Assembly (NCBI GenBank): GCA_963702495.1
Contig: CAVPDA010000022.1
Location: 62,001-126,000 of the forward strand
Origin: CAVPDA01 sp963702495
Lineage (GTDB): Bacteria; Pseudomonadota; Gammaproteobacteria; Burkholderiales; Rhodocyclaceae
Direction of reading: 5' to 3'
DNA length: 64,000 nucleotides
Shown here one piece after another: positions 56,240-64,000 of this stretch. A program made the position numbers and the translations under genes. Each line of letters starts with the position of its first letter. Within the stretch, counting starts at the first letter, position 1. A model generated the notes under the pieces. The model was not told the DNA's origin and made no database searches. It worked only from the letters and a program-made list of their open reading frames with translations.

Positions 56240-57019
56240 ATGAAGAACACCAGGCGACGCACCGGCAGCAGCGGCTTCTGGGACCGGCCGGGGGTGATGC
56301 ACATGGTGGCTGATCTGCTCGTTTTCGGTGCCACCGTCGCCCTCGGCTACGCCGCCGTGCTGGCGGCGGTGCGGCTGCCGTTTTTTCCGCTGCGCGAGGT
56401 GGTGGTGGCGACGCCGATGCGCCAGGTCACGGAAGCGCAGTTGGAATACGCGGCACGCCGTTCCGTGGCCGGCAACTTCTTCACCGTCGATCTGGATAGC
56501 GTGCGTCAGGCCTTCGAGAAGCTTCCCTGGGTGCGACGGGCCCAAGTGCGCCGTCTGTGGCCCAACGGCATCGAACTCGCCATCGAGGAGCACGAGGCGG
56601 TCGCGGCATGGGGACAGGGCGAGGGCGACTCGCGTTTCGTCAATGCCCAGGGCGAGGTGTTCGCCGCAACCGGTGCCGCGGCGCTGCCGCGGCTGGCAGG
56701 ACCTGAAGGCAGTTCGGCGGAGGTCCTGAAGCGTTACCAGGAATTCGCGCAAACGCTGGCGGCCGTGGACCGCAAGCCGCAGTCGGTGGTGCTGTCCTCG
56801 CGCCTGGCCTGGCAGGTCCGGCTCGAAGACGGCCTGCTCATCGAGCTGGGCCGCGATCAGCCCAAGTCTCCGGTGGGCGAGCGGCTGCGGCGGCTGGCTT
56901 CCGTGAGTTCCGACGTGGCGGCGCGGCTGCCGTTCAGCGCCGCCGTGATCGACCTGCGTTATCCCAACGGCTTCGCTGTGCGCGCGGCTGGAAACCGGAC
57001 AGAAAGCAAGAGCAACTGA
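56240..57019 (+). CDS. ftsQ: Cell division protein FtsQ
   Basis: A 259-residue bitopic protein of the divisome core. A basic cytoplasmic N terminus, one membrane helix (MVADLLVFGATVALGYAAVL), a POTRA domain (FFPLREVVVATPMRQVTEAQ, then LPWVRRAQVRRLWPNGIELA) and the beta domain follow. GTG 56237 precedes ATG 56240. There are 42 bases after ddlB, where an ATGA overlap opens a different frame. The stop overlaps the ftsA ATG (TGATG). Confidence 0.9.
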   Translation: MKNTRRRTGSSGFWDRPGVMHMVADLLVFGATVALGYAAVLAAVRLPFFPLREVVVATPMRQVTEAQLEYAARRSVAGNFFTVDLDSVRQAFEKLPWVRRAQVRRLWPNGIELAIEEHEAVAAWGQGEGDSRFVNAQGEVFAATGAAALPRLAGPEGSSAEVLKRYQEFAQTLAAVDRKPQSVVLSSRLAWQVRLEDGLLIELGRDQPKSPVGERLRRLASVSSDVAARLPFSAAVIDLRYPNGFAVRAAGNRTESKSN

Positions 57020-58248
57020 TGAGCAAAGAGAGCAAAGACCTGATCGTCGGACTCGACATCGGCACTTCCAAGATCGTGGCGCTGGTCGCAGTCCTGACCG
57101 CCGAGGGCCGGCTGGAGATTCTCGGACTCGGCGCCCAGGAGTCGCGCGGACTGAAGAAGGGCGTGGTGGTGAACATCGAAGCCACGGTGGACGCCATCTC
57201 CCGCGTCATCCAGGAAGTGGAGCTGATGGCCGACTGCAAGGTGAAGGAAGTGTATACCGGCATCGCCGGCAGCCACATTCGCAGCTTCAACTCCAACGGC
57301 ATGGTGGCGATCAAGGACAAGGAAGTGGCGCCGATGGACGTCGAGCGGGTCATCGAGACCGCCAAGGCGATGCCCATTCCCGCCGACCAGCAGATTCTCC
57401 ACATCCTCACCCAGGAATTCATCATCGACGGCCAGGACGGCGTGCGCGAGCCGATCGGCATGAGCGGCGTGAGGCTGGAAGCGAAGGTGCATATCGTCAC
57501 CGGCGCGGTGTCGGCGGCGCAAAACATCGTCAAGTGCGTGCGCCGCTGCGGCCTCGAGGTCATGGATCTGGTGCTGCAGCCGCTGGCGTCGAGCTACGCC
57601 GTGCTGTCGGACGACGAGAAGGACCTCGGCGTATGTCTGGTGGATATCGGCGGCGGCACCACCGATATTGCCGTATTCACCCAGGGCGCGATCCGCCATA
57701 CGGCCGTGATTCCGATCGCCGGCGATCAGATCACCAACGACATTGCGATGGCTTTGCGCACGCCGACGCAGGAGGCCGAGGAAATCAAGATCCGCTTCGG
57801 CGTCGCGCTGCAGAGCCTGGCCGATGCCGGAGAAATGATCGAAGTGCCGGGCATTGGCGACCGCCCGCCGCGCAAGCTGTCGCGCCAGGCGCTGGCCGAC
57901 GTGATCGAGCCGCGCGTGTCGGAACTGTTCGAGCTGGTGCAGGCGGAGCTGCGGCGCAGCGGCTACGAGGACCTGCTGTCCTCCGGCGTCGTGCTCACCG
58001 GCGGCAGTTCCGTGATGCAGGGAATGATCGAACTGGGCGAAGAGGTGTTTCACATGCCGGTACGAGTCGGCGTGCCCAAGTACGACGGCAGCCTGGCCGA
58101 CGTGGTGCAGCACCCGCGCTATGCGACGGCGATGGGCCTGCTCCTCGAAGGCGTGGTGCAGAAGAAGCGCGGCATCGTGGCGCGCGAGACGCGCACTTTC
58201 AAGCAGATCCTGGCGCGGATGAAATCGTGGTTCGAGAAGAACTTTTGA
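57019..58248 (+). CDS. ftsA: Cell division protein FtsA
   Basis: A 409-residue actin-like protein that tethers FtsZ to the membrane. Nucleotide-binding motifs: VGLDIGTSKIVALVAV (phosphate 1), LVDIGGGTTDIAVFTQG (phosphate 2) and VVLTGGSSVMQGMIEL (adenosine). The 1C subdomain lies between about residues 85 and 165. The C-terminal amphipathic helix (ILARMKSWFEKNF) binds membrane. The gene overlaps ftsQ by one base. Confidence 0.96.
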   Translation: MSKESKDLIVGLDIGTSKIVALVAVLTAEGRLEILGLGAQESRGLKKGVVVNIEATVDAISRVIQEVELMADCKVKEVYTGIAGSHIRSFNSNGMVAIKDKEVAPMDVERVIETAKAMPIPADQQILHILTQEFIIDGQDGVREPIGMSGVRLEAKVHIVTGAVSAAQNIVKCVRRCGLEVMDLVLQPLASSYAVLSDDEKDLGVCLVDIGGGTTDIAVFTQGAIRHTAVIPIAGDQITNDIAMALRTPTQEAEEIKIRFGVALQSLADAGEMIEVPGIGDRPPRKLSRQALADVIEPRVSELFELVQAELRRSGYEDLLSSGVVLTGGSSVMQGMIELGEEVFHMPVRVGVPKYDGSLADVVQHPRYATAMGLLLEGVVQKKRGIVARETRTFKQILARMKSWFEKNF

Positions 58249-58352
58249 CGGCGAGCCGCGGGGGCACCGGGACCGGCAGCGGTTTCCGCTTCGTGACCCC
58301 CTGGGCTCAGTGATTTTCTTGGTGTTGTTTCAACGGATGGAGGCGAAAGATA

Positions 58353-59498
58353 ATGTTTGAGATCGTGGACAAGGAACCCAACGGTACCGTCATCAAGGTG
58401 ATCGGCGTCGGCGGCGCCGGCGGCAATGCCGTCGAGCATATGATGCGCGAGGGGGTGCAGGGCGTGGACTTCATCTGCGCCAACACCGACGCCCAGGCGC
58501 TCAACCGCAGCCAGGCGCCGATCAAGATGCAGCTGGGAAAATCCGGCCTCGGCGCGGGTGCCAAGCCCGACGCCGGGCGCAGCGCCGCCGAGGAGGAGCG
58601 CGAGCGCATCGCCGAGGCGCTGCAGGGCGCCCACATGGTGTTCATCACCGCCGGCATGGGCGGCGGCACCGGCACCGGCGCGGCCCCGGTGGTGGCGGAA
58701 GTGGCGCGCGAGATGGGGGCGCTTACGGTGGCGGTGGTCACCAAGCCGTTTCAGTTCGAAGGCAAGCGCATGAAGATCGCCGAAGCCGGCCTGGAGCAAC
58801 TCTCCAAGCATGTCGATTCCCTCATCGTCATCCTCAACGAGCGGCTGATGGAAGTGATGGGCGACGACGTCTCGGTGCAGGATGCGTTCAAGGCGGCCGA
58901 CAACGTGCTGCGCAACGCCGTCGGCGGCATCGCCGAAATCATCAACTTCCCGGGACTGGTCAACGTCAACTTCGAGGACGTGCGCACGGTGATGGGCGAG
59001 ATGGGCATGGCGATGATGGGCTCGGCCTTCTCGGCCGGCGTCGATCGCGCGCGGCTGGCGGCGGAGCAGGCGGTGGCGAGTCCGCTGCTGGAAGGCATCC
59101 ATCTGTCCGGCGCGCGCGGCGTGCTGGTGAACATCACGGCCTCCAGTTCGCTGCGCATGAAGGAAGTGAACGAGGTCATGAACACCATCCGTGCCTTCGC
59201 CGCCGAGGATGCTCACATCATTTTCGGTGCGGTGTTCGACGACGCGATGCAGGATCAGCTGCGGGTCACGGTGGTGGCGACCGGGCTGGGCGCCCGGGCG
59301 CAGGCGAAGCAGCCGACGGTGCAGTTGGTGCAGAAAACCGGCACCGACAACTACGGCATCGAACCGGCGACCGACTACGGCGTACTCGACAAGCCGGCCG
59401 TGTTCCGCACGCGGGCGCATGCCCAGATCGACGCGCTGCAGCAAAGCGGGGTGGATAAGTACGATATCCCCGCCTTCCTGCGGAAACAGGCCGACTGA
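58353..59498 (+). CDS. ftsZ: Cell division protein FtsZ
   Basis: A 381-residue tubulin-like GTPase that forms the Z-ring. Motifs: IKVIGVGGAGGNAVEHM, the tubulin signature GGGTGTGAAPVVAE near residue 107, and the T7 loop NVNFEDVRTVM. The linker is short, and the C-terminal peptide DIPAFLRKQAD binds FtsA/ZipA-type partners. ATG 58353 has ATGGAGG upstream; the 104-bp gap after ftsA may hold its own promoter. A second, diverged copy of its last 13 codons occurs 124 bases downstream. Confidence 0.97.
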   Translation: MFEIVDKEPNGTVIKVIGVGGAGGNAVEHMMREGVQGVDFICANTDAQALNRSQAPIKMQLGKSGLGAGAKPDAGRSAAEEERERIAEALQGAHMVFITAGMGGGTGTGAAPVVAEVAREMGALTVAVVTKPFQFEGKRMKIAEAGLEQLSKHVDSLIVILNERLMEVMGDDVSVQDAFKAADNVLRNAVGGIAEIINFPGLVNVNFEDVRTVMGEMGMAMMGSAFSAGVDRARLAAEQAVASPLLEGIHLSGARGVLVNITASSSLRMKEVNEVMNTIRAFAAEDAHIIFGAVFDDAMQDQLRVTVVATGLGARAQAKQPTVQLVQKTGTDNYGIEPATDYGVLDKPAVFRTRAHAQIDALQQSGVDKYDIPAFLRKQAD

Positions 59499-59622
59499 GT
59501 GTGCCGGGAATATCGTACTTACGGCGAAGGCTAAGGTGAGCGCAGCGAACGTCAGGCGGCGCAGCCGAGGCCGAAGCCACAGGTACGACATTCCGGCCTC
59601 CCGTCGCAAGCAGGCGGACTGA
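59458..59622. repeat. Duplicated ftsZ tail flanking a palindromic insertion
   Basis: Copy 1 is the true ftsZ end (59458-59498). Copy 2 (59581-59622) encodes RYDIPASRRKQAD-stop, 11 of 13 residues alike but with many synonymous base changes. The 11 bases AAGTACGATAT of copy 1 also occur inverted at 59510-59520. The core from 59523 (GGCGAAGGCTAAGG...) to 59579 has complementary ends and resembles the ftsW-murG core. Confidence 0.7.
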
Positions 59623-59744
59623 AGCCCCGGGGCGGCCGCGGTGCCCTCACGTCGCGGGTCGAGTCGAACTCGTGGACCGGACGCTCGACGCGGATCCGCG
59701 CCGCGCGGGACCGTACGTTACTGAATGGTGCATTGCGACACACA

Positions 59745-59753
59745 TGTTAGAAT
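59745..59753 (+). promoter_or_regulatory. Extended -10 promoter upstream of lpxC
   Basis: TGTTAGAAT (59745-59753) has the TGn extension and the same TAGAAT hexamer as the rnpB and secA promoters, 29 bases before the lpxC ATG. No -35 match is seen at normal spacing. The surrounding 59623-59781 has no gene. Confidence 0.5.
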
Positions 59754-59781
59754 TCGCCTCCTTACCATGTCGTCCAACGTC

Positions 59782-60699
59782 ATGCTCAAGCAACGCACGG
59801 TCAAATCGCTGATCCGCGCCACCGGCGTCGGGCTGCACTCGGGCGTCAAGGTCACCATGACCTTGCGCCCGGCTGCCCCCGACACCGGCATCGTGTTTCG
59901 CCGCGTCGATCTGCCTTCGCCGGTGGATCTGCGCGCCGATCCCTTCCTGGTCGGCGATACGCGGCTCGCTTCCTGTCTGGAGCGCGACGGCGCCCGGATC
60001 GGCACGGTGGAGCATCTCATGTCGGCGCTCGCCGGCCTGGGGATAGACAACTGCTATGTCGATGTCGATGCCCCCGAGCTGCCGATCATGGACGGCAGCG
60101 CCGCGACCTTCGTGTTCCTGATCCAGTCCGCCGGCATCGAGCAACAGAACGCGCCGAAGAAGTTCGTGCGCGTGAAGAAGCCGGTGGAGGTGAAGGACGG
60201 AGACAAGTGGGCCCGCCTCGACCCCTACGAGGGCTTCCGGCTGACATTTTCCATCGTTTTCCAGCATCCGGTGATGCAGAAGTCCGGCACTTCGGTGACG
60301 GTGGACTTCGCCGACGATGCCTATGTCAAGGACGTGGCGCGCGCCCGCACCTTCGGCTTCATGCAGGACGTGGAGGCAATGCAGTCGATGGGGCTGGCTC
60401 TCGGCGGCAGTCTGGACAACGCAATCGTCATGGACGAGTACCGGGTGCTGAACCAGGACGGCCTGCGCCTGCCGGACGAATTCGTGCGCCACAAGGTGCT
60501 CGACGCCGTGGGCGACCTCTACCTGCTCGGCCATCCCCTGCTCGCCGCCTTTGCGGCCCACAAGTCGGGGCATGCGCTCAACAACCTATTGTTGCGTGCC
60601 CTGCTGGCCGATCAGTCGGCCTGGGAAGCAGTGACCTTCGTCGACGACCAGGCGGTGCCGCCGCGAGTGGCGCACCTGTTCGAACTGCAGCCGGCCTGA
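59782..60699 (+). CDS. lpxC: UDP-3-O-acyl-GlcNAc deacetylase LpxC
   Basis: A 305-residue zinc enzyme performing the committed step of lipid A synthesis. It starts MLKQRTVKSLIRATGVGLHS, and zinc ligands His78 (in TVEHLMSAL), His237 and Asp241 (HKVLDAVGDL) match the family positions exactly, as does the total length. Upstream ATGs at 59725 and 59767 are in frame but would shift this numbering. Its presence shows a Gram-negative outer membrane with LPS. Confidence 0.95.
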   Translation: MLKQRTVKSLIRATGVGLHSGVKVTMTLRPAAPDTGIVFRRVDLPSPVDLRADPFLVGDTRLASCLERDGARIGTVEHLMSALAGLGIDNCYVDVDAPELPIMDGSAATFVFLIQSAGIEQQNAPKKFVRVKKPVEVKDGDKWARLDPYEGFRLTFSIVFQHPVMQKSGTSVTVDFADDAYVKDVARARTFGFMQDVEAMQSMGLALGGSLDNAIVMDEYRVLNQDGLRLPDEFVRHKVLDAVGDLYLLGHPLLAAFAAHKSGHALNNLLLRALLADQSAWEAVTFVDDQAVPPRVAHLFELQPA

Positions 60700-60735
60700 C
60701 GCCGTTGCGTTGATCCGGCGCCGACGGCTTCCCCC

Positions 60736-60933
60736 GTGCTGCTCTTGCGCGTCGTCATGGTGCTGGTCGCAGTGGCGATCGGTGCCAGCATATTGGCATA
60801 TCTATTCACGCAGGACCGGCGCTACCTCGGCATCGCCTGGCGCGTCGCCAAGTATGCGCTGCTGTTCGTATTCATCCTGCTGTCGCTGATGTTTCTGGAG
60901 CGCGTCCTAGCGCCCGTGGCGGGCGTGGTCTAG
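60736..60933 (+). CDS. Small membrane protein, two helices
   Basis: A 65-residue hydrophobic protein: LLLRVVMVLVAVAIGASILA, a short basic loop (TQDRRYLGIAWRVAK), and YALLFVFILLSLMFLERVL. I recognise no named family. It starts at GTG 60736, 36 bases after lpxC, and may be co-transcribed with it. Its last 27 bases overlap the end of the convergent DciA gene. Confidence 0.65.
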   Translation: MLLLRVVMVLVAVAIGASILAYLFTQDRRYLGIAWRVAKYALLFVFILLSLMFLERVLAPVAGVV

Positions 60934-61362
60934 CAGGCGCTGCAGGGCCTGCCGCAGGGGCGAATCGGCGGGAAGCTGGCGCGCGAGATCCGCCACCTTT
61001 CCGGCGCTTGCGGCCGGAATTTCCCGGACTGCGGCAGGCGCAGCCGGGTCCGCCCTGGCGCGCAGGGGTTGCACTTTGGCGGTGACTTCGGTAACCTCGC
61101 AACCTCTTTTGCAAAATTCGTCGCGCAGGCTCGGCCCAAGCTGCATGAGCTTTGCGGCGACCGCGCCGCTGGCGGCGTGAATAACAACAATCCCCGACTT
61201 GTAGTTCGCCACCTGGCTCGCTTCGGCCAGGTAATTCGGTGCGATCTGCGCATAGATCTGCTGCAGTGTCAGCAGCCGATCCGCATGCGCGGACAAGCGC
61301 ACCAAATCCTTAGCTGATTTGAGGTAAGCGTCCAGGCTCCGATCTGTCTTGCGCGCTTGCAT
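60907..61362 (-). CDS. dciA: DUF721/DciA-like protein
   Basis: A 151-residue protein of the DUF721 family; DciA loads the replicative helicase DnaB in bacteria without DnaC/DnaI. The domain covers about residues 10-105: LTLQQIYAQIAPNYLAEASQ, then YKSGIVVIHAASGAVAAKLM and LRDEFCKRGCEVTEVTAKVQ. The C-terminal tail is helical and Ala/Arg-rich. It is divergent from the peptidase gene and overlaps the small membrane protein gene at its 3' end. Confidence 0.75.
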   Translation of the reverse strand: MQARKTDRSLDAYLKSAKDLVRLSAHADRLLTLQQIYAQIAPNYLAEASQVANYKSGIVVIHAASGAVAAKLMQLGPSLRDEFCKRGCEVTEVTAKVQPLRARADPAAPAAVREIPAASAGKVADLARQLPADSPLRQALQRLLDHARHGR

Positions 61363-61386
61363 CGTGAATCACCGAGGTGGAGCAAT

Positions 61387-62346
61387 ATGCATATTATTCT
61401 CGTCTCCGACCGCATGGCAACGGCCAAGACCATCACGTTGTCGATGCGGCATGTCGTTGCCGCGATCGCCGGCCTCGCCGGGCTCGTGTTGCTGGCGGCG
61501 TTCCTGTTTTCGTTCGTGACCCTGCAGCACGTCGAGCGCATCCCGCTGCCCTACGTCCAGAACTTCCTGTTCGGCGTGCGCCAGCAGGAGGCGCAGAAGA
61601 CACAGGAGATCGTGCGCGACAATCTCAATGCCATGGCGGTCAAGCTGGGCGAGATGCAGGCCCGCATCGTGCGTCTGGACACGCTCGGCGAGCGGCTCTC
61701 GGAAGTCACCGGCATCAAGCTGCAGGAGCCGCGGGGCGCCGATGCGCCGGCGCAAACGGGCGGCCGCGGCGGCCCGCTGGTGACGATGCCGGATGCCCTG
61801 ATCACCAATGAGCTGGAGCGTCAACTCGATATTCTTGCCCAGCAGGTGGACGACCGCAGCGACTATCTGGGCATGGTGGAGATCCAACTGCTCGACGAGC
61901 GCGTGCGACGCAACCTGCTGCCGACCACCCTGCCAATTCCCGGCGCCCAGGACGCCTCCGGCTTCGGCTGGCGCAAGGACCCGTTCACCGGACAGCGCGC
62001 CTTGCACGAGGGCGTGGATTTCCAGGCTCATGTCGGAACGGACATCGTCGCCGCCGCCGGCGGCGTAGTCGTCGCCGCTGCCTACCATTCCGCGTACGGC
62101 AACCTGGTCGAGATCGATCACGGAAATGATCTCGTCACGCGCTACGCCCACGCCTCCAGGCTCCTGGTCAAGCCGGGGACGGTGGTCAAGCGCGGCCAGA
62201 AGATCGCCGAGGTCGGTTCCACCGGCCGTTCCACCGGTCCGCACCTGCATTTCGAGGTGCGTGCCAACGGCGTGGCGCAGAATCCGGGCCGCTTCCTGCA
62301 GGCGGCGCGCGAGGGCGGCATGCTGGTCGCCGCCAGCGCCAGATAG
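61387..62346 (+). CDS. M23-family metallopeptidase (LytM-like), membrane anchored
   Basis: A 319-residue periplasmic peptidase or divisome regulator. A membrane helix near the N terminus (AAIAGLAGLVLLAAFLFSFV) is followed by coiled-coil regions (about 70-190) and the LytM domain. Zinc ligands are intact: His207 and Asp211 in HEGVDF, and HLHF with His286/His288, after GSTGRSTGP. It could cleave peptidoglycan directly. The ATG at 61387 has GAGGTGGAG upstream. This gene commonly precedes secA in betaproteobacteria. Confidence 0.88.
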   Translation: MHIILVSDRMATAKTITLSMRHVVAAIAGLAGLVLLAAFLFSFVTLQHVERIPLPYVQNFLFGVRQQEAQKTQEIVRDNLNAMAVKLGEMQARIVRLDTLGERLSEVTGIKLQEPRGADAPAQTGGRGGPLVTMPDALITNELERQLDILAQQVDDRSDYLGMVEIQLLDERVRRNLLPTTLPIPGAQDASGFGWRKDPFTGQRALHEGVDFQAHVGTDIVAAAGGVVVAAAYHSAYGNLVEIDHGNDLVTRYAHASRLLVKPGTVVKRGQKIAEVGSTGRSTGPHLHFEVRANGVAQNPGRFLQAAREGGMLVAASAR

Positions 62347-62399
62347 TAATCCGCTGCGCCTGCAACGCGGATCTGACGCCGACCCGGGAAGGGCCGGCG

Positions 62400-62408
62400 T
62401 GGTAGAAT
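62400..62408 (+). promoter_or_regulatory. Extended -10 promoter upstream of secA
   Basis: TGGTAGAAT (62400-62408) lies 37 bases before the secA ATG. It repeats the TGn-TAGAAT form seen at rnpB and lpxC. No good -35 is visible at 17 bases, which fits an extended -10 promoter. Confidence 0.5.
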
Positions 62409-62445
62409 CCGCGCTTTTCCCAGCCCTCCCCGCAGCAGCCTCCGC

Positions 62446-64000
<1,555 letters not shown>

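Overview
The window is GC-rich, densely coded DNA from a proteobacterium, most likely a betaproteobacterium. The evidence is the order of the mra/fts/mur (dcw) cluster, an M23 peptidase gene between lpxC and secA, the FtsZ tail ending in DIPAFLRKQAD, and betaproteobacterial-type families such as DUF2868/DUF3482, DUF3025 and DUF3301. No tRNA, rRNA, CRISPR array, transposase or phage gene is visible.

Layout. Positions 1-4950 are accessory and partly decayed: a YkgJ-type cysteine-cluster protein, remnants of a COG4315 lipoprotein gene and a DUF2293 gene joined tail to tail, an intact NDP-forming acyl-CoA synthetase/GNAT fusion, a scrap of a Cache sensor domain and a frameshifted parD. Positions 4950-24750 hold ada, a TolB-like/TPR regulator, small secreted or membrane proteins, a zinc-type oxidoreductase with an unusual tail, and a storage-glucan neighbourhood: a short-type alpha-glucan phosphorylase broken by a frameshift, a GH57-like glycosidase and a classical glycogen phosphorylase. 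Among these sit a DUF2868/DUF3482 GTPase pair, a beta-class GST, a TGS-domain GTPase, an HPP/CBS protein with an internal deletion, and a SprA-like protein that has lost its metallopeptidase histidines. Positions 25033-29048 are a two-partner secretion pair (TpsA exoprotein, TpsB outer-membrane transporter). An MFS permease follows.

Positions 30507-39256 (minus strand) are a full V/A-type ATPase operon in the order G-C-I-K-F-E-A-B-D. The genes mostly overlap or abut, except that a REP-like hairpin pair sits between A and B. Next come a DUF3025 gene, a DUF1269-type membrane protein and, on the plus strand, the RNase P RNA (rnpB) with an enlarged P12 region.

From 41556 to the end lies the cell-wall and division cluster: mraZ (with a TTGACC/TAAAGT promoter and three 10-bp-spaced MraZ boxes), rsmH, ftsL, ftsI, murE, murF, mraY, murD, ftsW, murG, murC, murB, ddlB, ftsQ, ftsA and ftsZ. 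These are followed by lpxC, a small membrane protein, a DciA/DUF721 gene, an M23 peptidase gene and the start of secA. The order is canonical, but four gene ends have been remodelled. Extra segments lie at ftsW-murG, murG-murC and murC-murB, and each carries a mini-ORF whose start overlaps the upstream stop and whose stop overlaps the downstream start. The ftsW and ftsZ tails are also partly duplicated around palindromic cores that resemble each other. I consider this the most unusual structure in the window. A second point to verify is secA, whose Walker B motif reads DQVD instead of DEVD (residue 210). Several single-base frameshifts (glucan phosphorylase, parD, possibly the DUF1269 gene) could be real decay or assembly errors.
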